Origin: Rapana venosa
Lineage: Eukaryota; Mollusca; Gastropoda; Neogastropoda; Muricidae
DNA: 64,000 nt
Direction: 5' to 3'
Assembly (NCBI GenBank): GCA_028751875.1
Contig: CM054167.1
Coordinates: forward strand, 18,946,059 to 19,010,058
In this document: piece by piece, positions 45,246 to 58,190 of the stretch
Position numbering within the stretch: the first letter of the stretch is position 1
Layout of the letters: each line of letters begins with the position of its first letter
The notes under the pieces: generated by a model
Databases searched by the model: none
What the model was told of the DNA's origin: nothing
The model's input: the letters and a program-made list of their open reading frames with translations, nothing else
Made by a program: the position numbers and the translations under genes

Positions 45246-45399
45246 GTCTGAAGATTGTGAAACATGTGTCTTGGTGTTGATATTTTGTGTGTTGTGTGTT
45301 TGCAGATTTGTGAAACATGATGTCTTGGTGTTGATATGTTGTGTGTCTGCAGATTTGTGAAACATGATGCCTTGGTGTTGATATTTTGTGTGTTTGCAG
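45246..45399 (+). repeat. Acceptor minisatellite, third copy
   Basis: Three units like 28887-29037; the first is eroded (gaagattgtgaaacatgtg). Confidence 0.75.
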
Positions 45400-45525
45400 A
45401 TTTGTGGAAAGAGGCGCCTCGGTGTCGGTGGAATACAGCAAAGAGATTTCCAGCAACAGTATTTGGTTGGTAGTCAGCCAGTAGAGTACAGAAGGAAAAC
45501 ATCGGACAAACTAGAACATTCATAG
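45400..45525 (+). pseudogene. Terminal exon E-c, third copy, frameshifted in its first half
   Basis: tttgtggaaagaggcgcc, gtggaatacagcaaag and tttccagc each differ by single-base indels from 29038-29164. From ~45450 the match is exact to the TAG. This indel burst inside an otherwise identical duplicate suggests incomplete error correction. Confidence 0.6.
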
Positions 45526-46222
45526 ACTCCTCATTCAAATGCCTTGGAGAAAATCCAAGAGAAAAAACAACAGACATTAGTTAGTAGTTCAGTATTTGAC
45601 GATGATAAGAACCTGACATTCATAGTTGTAGATTACTTGTGATGATTATATCCGTGCAGTGTGTTTTGTATTATAATACGAAATTTTTTTCTGATGAATT
45701 TTGTTTTCTGTCAAACTGTTGTTACAGATATAGGTTTGTTTGCTTTTTCTACGGGTGTAGATGTCGCATTCTCGTAGAGAAATGATTGACCTATTTGGAC
45801 AACAGTTGCATGGTTATGGTGTGTTAAACTTCCCCGCCCCCCGTGTTATTTTACAGGACAATAAATTGGGGATGATGTTGGGGTTATTGGCTAAAAATTT
45901 GTTGAAGATGCAATGTTCCTCTTTGAGGCAGCCGTATTCATCTTCAAATTGAGGACAATTCATTTTCACATGTTGTTCATTTTTGCTTATAAAAGCGGTA
46001 AAAAAACTATTCTTTGAAAAATGATTTTTTTTTTTTCAAGTGGTAAATGAAAAAAAAAAGTAAGTGGAACGTAAAAAATAGGCTAAGTATTTTGAGAAGT
46101 AAAGAATTTGGCTTCAAGGTTTCTTACATGAGTTTTAGATTTTTTTCTCTGCTGCGAATACTGTAAGATTCTTTCTGTAGTTCATTGTATGAAACACACA
46201 GTCTTGTGGTGTTTAATTCTTT
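45526..46222. other. AT-rich DNA, end of tandem copy 2
   Basis: Counterpart of 29165-29870. No gene. Confidence 0.6.
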
Positions 46223-46224
46223 GT

Positions 46225-47058
<834 letters not shown>

Positions 47059-47059
<1 letters not shown>

Positions 47060-47111
47060 AGATAGAGAGGGGTGGGGGAGAGGGGATACAAACAGACAGA
47101 CAGACACAGAG

Positions 47112-47143
<32 letters not shown>

Positions 47144-47430
47144 GAGAGAGAGAGGAGGAGAGAGAGAGAGAGATGAGGAGAGGAGTGTGTGTGTATGTGT
47201 GTGGTGTCTTCATTTTACGTCTGTTCACTTAAAGTGATATTAGTGTGTGTGTGTGTGTGTGTTTGTGTGAGCGCGTATTCGTGCGTGAGTGAGTGCTTGC
47301 ATGCATGCGTGTGTATGTTTGTGTGTGTGTGTGTGTGTATGTGTTTGTGTGTGTGAGCGCGTGTACGTGCGTGAGTGAGTGTTTGCATGCATGCGTGCGC
47401 GTGTGCATGTGCGCACGCGCGCGCGTTAAC
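47059..47430. repeat. GA tract and further GT/GC-alternating DNA
   Basis: GA-rich run to ~47190, then GT and GTGC-rich alternating purine-pyrimidine sequence ending in cgcgcgcg at ~47415. Confidence 0.9.
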
Positions 47431-47778
47431 ATAGAAACTTCCCCGTCTTTTTCTTTTCTATTTTTCTTCTTCTCCGAAGTGACAAGCAGCCCTCGCTCAG
47501 GCCTCTTAAAACCTATGCAAATGCAAGGTATAACGAATGCCAAGTCACCGGCCTAGCCTGAAGAATGCATTATTAGCTTTGCGTGGGAACGGGTGTAGTT
47601 TAACACAAATTTGGCGTTGTTGTTGGTATCAGTTGTTATTGCTCGATGTTAAACATACTTCAGGTCAAAGGCCATTGATGTTAATCTTCACACGGATTTT
47701 CAGCGTTTAACTGATTTGATTACGGCGGCTTTGATTTGTTTGTTTTGTAAGATTTCAGCGCTTTTAAAATTCTGTATA
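47431..47778. other. Short single-copy stretch, no gene
   Basis: No recognised exon or repeat. Confidence 0.5.
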
Positions 47779-48060
47779 ATGTTGTTGTTGTGTTGTTGTT
47801 GTTGTTGTTGTTAGTAGTAGTAGTAGTAGTAGTGTCATCATCATCGTTATTGTCGTCATTATCATCATCATTATTATTTGTCTTGGTGGTGGTGGTGGTG
47901 GTAGTGTCATTATCATCATCATCGTTATTGTCATCATCATTATTATTATTCTGAGTCTTGGTGGTGGTGGTGGTGTCATCATCATCATCGTTATCGTCGT
48001 CATCATCATCAGTAGTAGTAGTAGAAGCATCATCATCAGATTATTATTTTTTATTATCAT
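47779..48060. repeat. Trinucleotide-rich tract (GTT, GTA, ATC, GGT)
   Basis: Mixed trinucleotide repeats leading into the C/G runs. Confidence 0.9.
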
Positions 48061-48402
48061 TATTGGGGGGGGGGGGGGGGGGGGAAAAACCCCCCCTCTT
48101 CCACCCCCCCCCCCCCCCTTTTTTTTTCCCCCCCCCCCCCCCCCCCCCCCCCACACCCCTACCCCCCCCCTTTTTTTTTTCCCCCCCCCCCCACCCCCCC
48201 CCCCCCTCCCCCCCCCCCCCCACCACCCCCCTCCACCAAACCCACCCCCCCCCTTTTTTTTTTTTTTCCCGGGGGGGCCCCCCCCCCCCCCCCCCCCCTT
48301 TTTCCCCCCCCCCCTTTAACCCCCCTTTTTTCTCCCCCCCCCCCCCCCCCCCCCCCCCCACCCCCCCCCCCCCCCTGGGCCCCCCCCCCCCCCCCCCCCA
48401 AT

Positions 48403-48438
<36 letters not shown>

Positions 48439-48446
48439 TTTTTCCC

Positions 48447-48491
<45 letters not shown>
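48061..48491. repeat. C, G and T homopolymer block, probable sequencing artefact
   Basis: Nearly 430 bases of C runs with T and G runs between them. The proline-rich plus frame and glycine-rich minus frames are meaningless. Similar runs at 48715-48735 and 48830-48891. Confidence 0.85.
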
Positions 48492-48589
48492 TGCCCGTTA
48501 AGGCGCACTTTCCCGACTTGGGGAATGGTGTTAAAATACAACTTTGTATGCATGTCTTAATTTTTCTGAAGTTACGTCGTAGATTTCCT

Positions 48590-48829
48590 TCCCGGCCAAA
48601 AATGTCTACTCTTCCGAAACCGGGAAAGGTTTTTTTTAAACGTGTGCTGCGCGAGTGTTCTTGCGTGCTTTTGCTACGGACCCCTTCGGTTTTAGTTCGT
48701 CCGAGGGCTTTTGGTGGGGGGGGGGGGGGGGGAGGGGGGAGTCCTGCCATGATGTGAATCCAGGGGAAAATTTTCCCTGAGGTGGGCCGGTGCTTTCAGA
48801 ACGCGAGGGTTAATTCTCTTGCATAGGCT

Positions 48830-48830
<1 letters not shown>
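48590..48830 (-). mobile_element. SINE-2, heavily degraded
   Basis: Landmarks in order: tctactcttccgaaac, aaacgtgtgctgcgc, gtgaatccaggggaaaat. Homopolymer expansions throughout. Confidence 0.6.
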
Positions 48831-48865
<35 letters not shown>

Positions 48866-48891
48866 ACCCCCCCCCCCCCCCCCCCCCCCCC

Positions 48892-49780
48892 TTTCTGTTT
48901 TTTTTTTGTTTTTGTGTGGTTTTGGGTGTGTTTGTGTGTGTGTGTGTGGTTGTGTTGGTGTTTTGTGGTGTGTGTGTTTGTGTTGTGTTTGTGGTGTGTT
49001 GGGGTGGGGGTGGGGGGGTCTTTTTTTTTTGGGTTTTAGCGTTTGTCTCAGTCAGTGGGAATGAAATATTCATTTTGTCTTAAGTACTCTCAAATCCCAC
49101 AAATACAAATTTAACTAGCAGCATGCATACGTATGAGGCACCCCCCCCCACACACAAAAACCCCTCACAAAACCCAACGCGCGCGCGGCGCACCACACAA
49201 TAAAAAAAAAAAAAGGGTGGCGTGCTCTTGTGGCGACGCACTCCCCCGGGGAAGAGCACCCCAAATTTTCCCCGCGAAAAATTTCTGTGTGACTGAAAGT
49301 GGCATAAAATACAATATTATTCACACACACACACACCACACACACACAACCACACACACACCGCAGCACGCAGCAGCACGCCACCACACCGCCGCGCGCC
49401 CGCGCGACATAATCTATTTTCCCGTCCCCCCTTCCACTCTCTCTGCTTCTGTCTATGGGTCTGTCTATGGGTCTGTCTCTCTCTGTCTCCCCCCCCCTCC
49501 CCGTCTCTTTTTGTCTCCTTGTCTTCTCGTCTGGGTCTGTCTGTCTCTCTCTCTTCTCCTCTCTCTCTGCCTGTCTCTGCTTTCTCGGTGCTGTCTGTCT
49601 CCCCCCCTCCTTCACACCCACACACACATACCTCAACACACACAACCTCACACCACACACACACACACCACACACACACTCAACAACCACACACACACGC
49701 GCGCGCGGCGCGCGCGCTACCCTGTTGGGGACCTAACCGAACGAGTTGACACCAAACGAAAGGAACCCAGCTGCAGAAGC
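48892..49780. repeat. GT, CA and CT low-complexity DNA with an R5 fragment
   Basis: GT-rich 48900-49015. The R5 piece at ~49215-49310 (gtgctcttgtggcgacgcac) is on plus. CA/CT tracts cover 49320-49715. Long open frames here are repeat products. Confidence 0.7.
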
Positions 49781-50239
49781 GCGCGGGTGTTTTGCAGGAC
49801 ACTGGCAACATTTGCTTTATTGTGTCAAATGAAAGGACATTTCTAGGAGACTACTCAAAAGACAGGCTGAGTGTCTCTTGCTGTTCTTTGTTGGCGTCAA
49901 GCACACTCAGTGATTCAACAGTTGTTTGCTTGTTCTGGGTTTTGTTTTTATGTACCAGCACCATAACAAAACAAACAATACAAAAGACCCCAACGAATAG
50001 ATATAACTAAACAAATAGACATAAGCCTTTTTCTTGTACGCTTAGAGACCTCTAGTGGCTTACAGCAAAGATTTGTTTGACGTCATGATAATGTGTAACA
50101 ATGTTCCCGCCCCTTCTCCTCTCCCTGTGTGTGTGTGTGTGTGTTGTGATGGTGTGTGTGTGTGTGTGTTGTGATGGTTTTTGTGTGGTGTGAGTAAATG
50201 ATTGGGAGCGAGGAGAGAGAGGAGAGAAGAAAGAGAGAG
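49781..50239. other. Single-copy stretch with GT runs, no gene
   Basis: Nothing recognised between ~49790 and 50110; then GT and GA runs. Confidence 0.5.
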
Positions 50240-50594
50240 AGAGAGAGAGAGTGTCAAAGTAAAAACGAATTTTTCCTGTCAAATTTTTTTTTCCCAGATA
50301 GACATCGAATAAAATGCATTTTTGTTTCCCCCTCCCCTCCAGGGTGTGTTGTGTGTGTGTGTTGTTTTTGACACCCCAAAAAGCGGCAATCTCGTGCGGC
50401 GCCAGCATGTTGTGGTGTGTGTAAAAGAAGAGAGAGAGGAGAGAGAGGGGGGAAAGAGAAGAGAGAGAGAGAGGGGGGGTTTAAGTCAAAGTTAAAACAG
50501 TGCCAAAAAAGAATGAAGTCGTATAGAAAAAGTTGTTTCTGGGTGGTACATCGAATATAATGCTTTTATTTTTTTTTTCCCCATGTTTGTGTGT

Positions 50595-50626
<32 letters not shown>

Positions 50627-50869
50627 GTGCGAAAGAGAGAGAGAAGAGGAGAGAGAGAGGGAGGAGGGGGAAGAAGAGGGGAGAGAGAGAGAAGGAAACA
50701 GACAACAGACAGATAAAAAGACAAACAGCAGATGCATGTGAAATTTATTATGTTTTGCCCAAAAGTCAATTATCTGTGTGTAAGTCGCGCGTGTTTTTGT
50801 TAAACGCGCGCGCAGTGCACGCGCAAAACGCTGTTGATTTGTTTGTGGATTGATTAATTTGCTTTTTTG

Positions 50870-51389
50870 ATCATATTTTTATTTTTATACATTTGATTGA
50901 TTGATTGTTAATTGTGCTTTTTTTAATCATACTTTTTTTTTATACAGTTGATTGTTTGGGGGCTTATTCTATTATACTTATGTTTTAAGTTGATTGTGCT
51001 TTATTTTATCATTTATGTTTATACAGTTGTTTGATTGATTGATTGATTGTGCTTATTTTTTTTTTCTTGTGTTTATACAGTTGATTGTTGATTATTGTTT
51101 TTTAATTTTATCATACTTGTGTTTTTACAGTTGTTTGATTGATTGATTATTGATTGTGCTTTTTCTATCATACTTATGTTTTATACAGTTGATTGATTGA
51201 TTGTTGATTGTGCTTTTTTTATCATACTTATTTTTTACAGTTGATTGATTGTTTTGATTGTGTTTTTTTTCTATCTACTTTTTTTATACAGTTGATTGAT
51301 TGTTTGATTGATTGTTTGTGTTTTTTTTATCAACTTAGTTTTATACTTTGATTGATTGATTGTGTTTATTCTTCTCCCTTGTTGATCAG
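50870..51389 (+). repeat. TTGATTGA...ATACAG minisatellite, D1 copy
   Basis: Degraded version of 58386-58969; ends at the exon 2 acceptor (gttgatcag). Confidence 0.75.
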
Positions 51390-51460
51390 TCCTCCGCCGA
51401 CCAACAGGGGGCAGTGTACGGGGGTTTTCATGGCAGGGCGAAACTGTGGTGGGCCCCCTT
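51390..51460 (+). pseudogene. SLC5 exon 2, D1 copy, frameshifted
   Basis: Same exon as 58970-59041: tcctccgccgaccaacagg ... ttcatggcagggcgaaac ... gtggtgggcccc. Indels break the frame and the donor is changed to ggtaac. Likely an uncorrected duplicate of D2. Confidence 0.7.
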
Positions 51461-54313
51461 GGTAACTTACCTCTGCGGTAGAATTACCCCTGCTATTTTG
51501 CTTCTGCTGTTTCTGTTGCTTTTGTTTTTGTTGTTTTTGTTGTTGTTGTACCTGCACCGGGTAGCATTGGGCCGCTTTTTGCTTTGCGTTTTTTTTGCTG
51601 TTGTTGTTGTTGGGTTGTTGTTGTTGTTGCTACTGCTGTTTCTGCTGCTGCTGCTGCTGCTGAAAAAAACAACTATTTTTGCGTGTTACTGATGCTATGA
51701 AAAAAAACCACCCAAACAAAAAAAAAAAATGCGATTGCTGCGCTGCTTTTAAAAAAAACCAAAAAAAATCCAAAACAATTGATTGCTGCTGGTGCTGCTG
51801 AAAAAAAAAAAAAAAAAAAAAAAAAAAACACCAAAAAAAAACCAAAACAACTTGACCTGGGGGCCGCTGTTTGTTAAAAACGCTTTCTTGCTGCCGTTGT
51901 GCTGAAAAAAAAACGTTTTTTCATTGCTGCTGAAAAAAAATGCTTTCATTGCTGCTGTAAATATGTTTATTGCTGCTGCTGGCTGCGTTTGCTGCTGCTG
52001 CTGCGTAAAAATGCTTTCATTTTTCGTAAATACTGTTTTCATTGCTGCTGCGCGCGAAAAAACCCTTTCATTGCTGCGCTGCTGCTGTTAAAAACTGCTT
52101 TCATTGCTGTGCGTGCTGTAAAAACGCTTTCTTTGTGTGCGAAAAAACTGTTTCATTGTCTGTTTTAAAAAAACTGCTTTCATTGCTGTGCGCTGCTATA
52201 AAAACTGCTTCTTTGGGCTGTTTGTTTGCTCTGCTGCGCTGTGTAAAAACGCTTTCATTGTGCTGTTGTGCTGCTAAAAAAAACCTTTCATTGGTGTGCT
52301 GTAAAAATGTTTATTGATGCTGTTGCGCTGTGTAAAAATGCTTTCACTGCGCTGTTGCTGCGTAAAAAAGCTTTCATTGTGCTGTTGCTGCGCTGTAAAA
52401 CTCTTTCGTTGTGCTGCTGTAAAAACTGTTTTTTCATTGATGTGTTGCGCTGAAGAAGTGCTTTCATTGTTGTTTTCTACTTCTTAAAACTCTTTCATTG
52501 CTCCCTTCTGTTGCTGCGTAAAAACTGCTTTCTTTGCTTTTGCTGCTGCTGTAAAAAAGTTTTCATTGCTGCTGTGAAAACTGTTTCATTGTGCTGCTCT
52601 GTGCTGCTAAAAAACGCTTTCATTGTTGGTGCTGCTGTAAAATCTGCTTTCATTGCTTCTGCGCTTAAAAACTGCTTTCATTGTTTGTGTTTGCTGCTGT
52701 AAAAACTGCTTTCATTGCTGTGTTATAAAAACGCTTTCATTGTTGCGCGGCTGTAAAACGCTTTCATTGCTACTGCTGTTGCTGCTGCTTTTTAAAAAAC
52801 TGCTTTCATTTTTGCGCTTCTGTGTTTAAAAAACTGATTTCTTGTGCTGCTTCTGCTGCTGAAAAAAATGATTTCATTTTTCTGCTGCTTTGTATGAACT
52901 GCTTTCTTTGTTGCTGCTGCTTCTGTAAGAATGCTTTCATTGTTGCTGTGCTGAAAAAAACTGCTTTCATTGCTGTGGTGCGTAAAAACTGTTTTCATTG
53001 TTGCGTGCTTTTAAAAAATGTTTTCATTGTGTGCTGAAAAAAACTGCTTTCATTGCTGCTGCTGCTGCTGTAAAAACTTTTTCATTGCTGTGTTGCTGCT
53101 GTAAAAACTGCTTCATTGGCTTTTTGCTGCTTTAAAAACTGTTTTCATTGCTGCGCTGTGCGAAAAACTCTTTCATTGTGCTGCTGTAAAAATGCTTTTA
53201 AATTGTGCTGCTGTAAAAATTTGCTTTCATTGCTGCTGCTGCTGCTGTGCTGTAAAAATGTTTTTCATTGCTGTGCTGCTTCTTAAAAATGCTTTCATTG
53301 TTGCTGCTGCTTTTTAAAAACTGCTTTCATTGTGCTGCTGCTGTATAAATGCTTTCATTGCTGCTGCTGCTTCTGTAAAAACTGCTTCATTGTTGCTGTC
53401 TTTTAAAAACTGCTTTCATTGCTGCGGGTAAAAAACTGCTTTCATTTTTGCTGCTGCGTATAAACGCTTTCTTTGCTGCTGTGCTTCTGTAAGAACGCTT
53501 TAATTGTTGCTGGGCTGCTTTCTTTGCCGTGTTAGGTTGCTGCTGTAAAAACCCGCTGTGATTCCTGCTATTGCTGCTGCTGTGTTCTGCTTTTCCTTGG
53601 GCTGCTCGTAAAAATGTGTTGTGCGCTGCGTTGCCCCTCTGCTGCGTTGCTGCCCTGTGCTGTTGCTGTGTCCCAAAACACACGTATTGAGCTACTCATT
53701 ATATTTGCTGCTGCTCCAACACGTACAATACAATCCCACTACTGCTGCTGCTGCCGCGGGTTGCGTTTTTACTGTTGCGTTCTGCCCCAAAAATATGTGC
53801 TGCTGCTGCAATGCTGTACAGCGTGCTGTTATACGTGGCATGTATTTGCGGTGTCTCTGCTGCTTTACACTGCTTCTGCTGCTACTATATTTCTCTGCTA
53901 CTATGATTACTACTGTACATGTTATCGCTACTACTTTTGTGCTGCTGTGCTACTACTACTACTTCTACTATTACTACAACTAATACTATACTATACTACA
54001 TATATCTTTTTTTCTTTTCTTCTTCTTTGATACAATTTTATGCGACGTAACAACTCTTTATCTCTTCATCAACATCATAATTGTCTTTGTCTTTGTCTTT
54101 TTCAACATCATCAACATCAAAATTTTTTCCATATCTCATCACGAACTGTGTGTGTGTGTGTGTATGTGTGTGTGTACTGCATCATGTGTCTTGTGCGTGC
54201 TTAAAACGCGCGCATGTGTGTGTGTGTTGTGTGTCTGTGTGTGGTGCGACGAGCACGCGCATGCTCTTGTGGTGCGCGCGCGCGTGTGCGTGTGTGTTGT
54301 GTGCCCTTTCCAG
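51461..54313. repeat. Intron-2 repeats, D1 copy
   Basis: TTG/CTG tracts, A-rich interludes (51780-51850), the CTG minisatellite (51890-53540) with most units damaged, ACT/CTG tracts to 54010, and GT-rich DNA up to exon 3. Confidence 0.8.
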
Positions 54314-54411
54314 CGGGGGCATCCATTTTTGCCACGAACGTGGGCAGCCATTTCTTTCATCGCATGGAGGACAGGCAGCAGCATAGGAGGGGCTGTAGTC
54401 ACTATGGTCCC
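54314..54411 (+). pseudogene. SLC5 exon 3, D1 copy, frameshifted
   Basis: Acceptor ccctttccag, then catccatttttgccacgaac, gtgggcagccatttc and ggctgtagtcac, with the donor gtgagactc kept. 98 bases against 105 in D2, with several indels. Confidence 0.7.
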
Positions 54412-54439
54412 GTGAGACTCGTAACTTGTCTTGTTTTAA

Positions 54440-54840
54440 AGACACCTGGGGGCTGACGGGGTTTACACTTTGGACGCTTGATTAATTTTTACCCCCTGGG
54501 GGGGGGATGCCGGGGGTTGTCAATATAAACAGCATCCCCCCCTTTTTTTTGTGCTGGAATTCCCTCTTTTCCCCTCCCTTTTTTTTTTTCTGCCTTGTTC
54601 CTCCATCTTGTTCTTTTTTTCCTTGTTTTCTGCCATGTTCCCTTTTTTTCCTGTCATCTCCTTCTTTTTATTTTGCGCCCTTTTTGGTCCATTTTCCCCC
54701 CTTTTTTTTTCCCCCGAAAGACTTTAAAAAATACTCTTCTCCCCCCCGCCGAATCAGATCGTGGGGCCTGCTTTAGGCCTTTTGGCGGTTCCCTTTTCCC
54801 CTTCCCCAGACGCAAACGATAGTAGCTTTTTCAGCGTTCC
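54440..54840 (-). mobile_element. R6 element, D1 copy
   Basis: Counterpart of 62265-62670; C and T runs expanded. Confidence 0.65.
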
Positions 54841-54924
54841 CCACGAAGAAGAAGAAGATTGAAGGGGGTTTTCACTTGAAAATCCCTGAAAGGGGTAGAT
54901 TAGGGGAAAAAAAATTTTTCGGAG

Positions 54925-56110
54925 TCACTATTCGTGCGGGGGGGCTCCCGTCGCCTTGGCGAGACTCTCAAGCCGTTCTGTCGGCCCTTTTCTGCTTCCA
55001 CTAAGGGAAAGCCACCCTGCAAAGAAAAAGATCAGAGAAGGCCGAATCACTTGCGGATCTTCAAGACATTCTTTTGTTTGTTTTTTTTTTCCCTCATCTT
55101 CTTGACGTCCCCGTCCTGCGTTCCCACGCCCCTCATTCCAGTCCCCCCACCACAACCATACCCGTTTGTTAGGGTTTACCCAGAGTCGGGGGGTCCACAG
55201 GGAGATCACTATCGGCCGCCATGAGGCCACCAGCCGAGGGGGCCCTGCCTTCCGCTGGGGCCTTTGGCGGTGTTCAGTGGTGTTGTTTTGGCTAACAACC
55301 AGGACACCACCTATAAAGCCCCTACTAAAGACAGTTTGCTCGTCGCGGAGCCCGCTGAGTGAGTTGCCCCCCCCAGGTGGCAACCACCACAAGTCCCCCC
55401 AGCGACCCCTCCCCCGCGAACCCCCAACCCAAAGACTTTGAACAAAATCCCACGGGCCCGAAGTGTATGGGCAAACTGAATCGAGGTCACCATGAGACCA
55501 GAGTAACTGGGGCCACCGAAACAGAGGCAATTTTGTTTTTATTGCAGATGATCATGACAATGAGGTGACGTAATGAGCTGCTGTGGAAGTGCAATGCTTT
55601 GAGACTACTTGAAGGGTTGTACTCACGCTTTCTTCCCAAAAAAAATTAATCCCCCCGTCAACCGGGCCCCAAAAGATCAAAACCTGCAGTTTGGTCAGGA
55701 AATTTGGCAACACCTTAAACTCGCTCCCTTAAGTGGATGAAGCTCGACTGTGTGGTCCCGTCTTCCCCCTGAGCCCACATCACACTCACTTGGGTAGGAG
55801 GGCCCCGAGTCCGAAAAATCCCTTTTCTTTTGGGAATCGAACCCCCCACCTTCCAGTCCGTAAAAACCCCAAGGCGCTAACCACTGCGCCATGGCGGGGT
55901 TTCAAGCATTCTTGGAGTTGGAGGCTGCCTTGAATGAGTCTTACACCTCTGCTTGGTGTTGCCACACGCGGGTTTAAGATCAGAAGGGGAAGGTTTCAGT
56001 GGTGCTGACTATGCTCGAGAATCGACAGGGGACAGCAACTCAATTTGGGGAAAATGTAAATGGTGATGAAACCCGGGGTTTTACAGTTTGAACCTGAAAG
56101 GAAGGCCGGG
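54925..56110 (+). mobile_element. Mariner-like transposase remains split by long SINE, D1 copy
   Basis: Upstream part 54925-55073 and downstream part 55901-56110 match D2 (see 62750 and 63764). The region includes ggtgatgaaacccgggg, the damaged GDETW motif. No intact frame. Confidence 0.65.
55074..55900 (-). mobile_element. Long tRNA-headed element (R1), D1 copy
   Basis: Minus strand. Direct repeats ttcaagacattctt at 55060-55073 and, with one base lost, from 55901. Head on minus: ccgccatggcgcagtggtt. Counterpart of 62902-63763. Confidence 0.75.
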
Positions 56111-56924
56111 CGTGGTCGGCGTTTTTTTCCCGGAAACCCCTTAAAAATTAAAAGATTCGGGAGCCCGTTTTTTGGTGGGGTAATTGTCCCGGCATAAAAT
56201 TATGAGGAAGGGTGAGCAGATGGTAAAGGCCGGTTCCCCCCAGTGTGCTTTTTTGGGATGTAGAGTAAAGTGGATCCCCCCTTTTTTGCTCCCCTAATGT
56301 AGCCAGTAGAGAGTTTTTAGAGGAATACCGCGATTTCAACCCCCCCAGACTGGCTCCTGTCATTTCATTTCCCCCTTCAAAAGAGTGCGGGGAACCCGTT
56401 ATGGACAGGTTTCCCCCAGGCCGTGATCCCCAGCCTCCGGGGCTTTACATGAAATAAAGTCAGGTGGGTGAAATGTGGAAAAACTGGTTTCAGGTTGCCT
56501 TCATCCAAAGCTCAGGGATACTTTTAAGTTGGAGAAGAAAGGGAAGACTTGGGGGTAAACCTTTGGGGTAAAAACTTCATTACCCTGTGCGTGTTCGGTG
56601 GTCGGGTGGGCGTGCGTGGTTTTGTGGTGGGTGGTTTGTGGTGTTTGTGTGGGGTTGGTGTGGGGTTTTTTTGTGTGTTTTTTGTGGTTGGTGTGCGTGC
56701 GGCGGCGTTGCGCGGTTGTTTTTTTGTGTTTAAAATTTTTTTTGTGTTTTGGATTTTTTGGTGTGTGGTGGTTTTCGTTCCCGGCGTGCCCAGGGATTGC
56801 TTTTTTTTTCCTTTTTACTTTTCAGGGGCCCCGGGATGCTAGTGGTTTTGAGCTTTGCCTCTGATCTCCCCTCAGCCCCCGGGGCGGTTTTAGGGGATTT
56901 TCCCTGGATTGCGGGGCCGATCAA
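56111..56924. other. Low-quality stretch, no recognised gene
   Basis: GT-rich at 56585-56760; homopolymer-rich throughout. Nothing identifiable. Confidence 0.4.
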
Positions 56925-57420
56925 TTCCCCCCAATTTCCCTTCAGAGAACCTAAAAACCAAAGGTTCCGTGTGTGAATGCACGTGAAAAAGTCTAGCGCA
57001 TACGTTTAAAACCTCGTTCCCCCCTTTTTTGGGGGAGTAGGTCAGTATGTGGCGATAGGAAAGAATGACAAAATGAGAAGGAAAAAAAAAACCAAAAAAA
57101 ACCCCCATAAACACAGTTCGTGTGACAAAAAAGAGAAGAAAAAACAACAAAACAAAAAACGCATAAACACGACTCGTGGGTTTTGGGCAACTATCCCCGA
57201 TGTGGCTTCCGTTATGCGAACGCTCACAGAAAATCTTGCACGCACTTTTTAAAACCCGTTGACCTTTTGGAAAATTAGGCCATTGTGTGAGGTGGGAGCG
57301 GATGGGCCCAAATTTTCAAAACCCATGCACCGGGAACTGAATGTAACGGGGGAAAAAACACATGAGTGGGGTTATTCCATTATTTGGAAATAAAAAATAT
57401 AAATTAATAAATAAATGACC
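56925..57420 (+). mobile_element. Two degraded SINE-2 copies in tandem, plus orientation
   Basis: First ~56925-57060 (gtgtgtgaatgcacgtg, cgcatacgtttaaaacc). Second ~57195-57420 (cacagaaaatcttgcacg ... ttattccattatttgg ... ATTAATAAATAAA tail). Both rich in expanded homopolymers. Confidence 0.6.
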
Positions 57421-57789
57421 TCCTTCCCCCCCCCCCCAACACAAAACACACAAGTGAAAGAGGGGGGGGGGGGGGGGGGCTTTTTGGTAAAGGTTAATAA
57501 ATGAATGACCCTCCCTCCAACCAACAAAACACAAGTAAAGAGAGGGGAAGGGGGGGAGCTTAAGGTAAAAAGGGGTTGTAGATTTGTATTAATCCCTTTT
57601 GTGCTAAAATGTAACAAGTTAACTTTCTGTTGTGTTTTGTTTCGGTTTTTTTGTTGTTGTTTTTTTTTGTTGTTTTTGATTGATGTACGTCCCAGCGATT
57701 CAAAGGGCTAAAAAAATGTTTAAACCTTTACAAATTCTTCATTTTTTATACTTACAAAAAGTTTTGGTTTTTAAAGTTGAAATTGTAGA
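57421..57789. other. Low-complexity stretch between D1 and D2
   Basis: A ~95-base segment (taataaatgaatgaccctcc ... G run) appears twice (57395-57490 and 57493-57560). No gene. Confidence 0.5.
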
Positions 57790-57809
57790 ATGGTCCACTG
57801 TGTGTGTAT

Positions 57810-57877
57810 AGTCCCGTCAAATTTTTTTTTTCCCGATGTACATCGAATATAAAGCAATTTTGCTTCCCCCCCCCCTC

Positions 57878-57912
<35 letters not shown>

Positions 57913-57970
57913 ACAGCACAATGCGTGCAATCATGCGTGCGTGCGCCAGCATGTGTTTTGTGTGTGTGTA

Positions 57971-58032
<62 letters not shown>

Positions 58033-58137
58033 AAGTCAAAGTTAAATCAGTGCCCAAAAAAAGAATGAAGTCAGTCATAGTCAAATGTTTGTTTCTGGGG
58101 GGTACATCGAATATAATGCATTTTACTTTTTTTTTCC

Positions 58138-58190
<53 letters not shown>

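Larger units (their letters stand above)
36512..46222 (+). repeat. 16.4-kb tandem unit, copy 2 (partial, ~9.7 kb)
   Basis: Collinear with ~20146-29870. It stops in the middle of the E-c downstream region, where sequence turns into GT repeats at 46225. Most of the match at 38000-45180 is near-identical to copy 1. Confidence 0.9.
50240..56110 (+). repeat. Segment D1, degraded copy of 57790-64000
   Basis: Same order of landmarks as D2: GT/GA tracts, TTGATTGA minisatellite, SLC5 exon 2, CTG minisatellite, exon 3, R6, mariner with long SINE. Offset grows from ~7,580 to ~7,830 because D1 has lost bases. Many substitutions copy the neighbouring base, making homopolymers, as in uncorrected consensus. 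Confidence 0.85.

Noticed and set aside
47958..48560. Proline-rich frame and glycine-rich minus frames
   Set aside because: Translation of C/G homopolymer runs, probably sequencing artefact.
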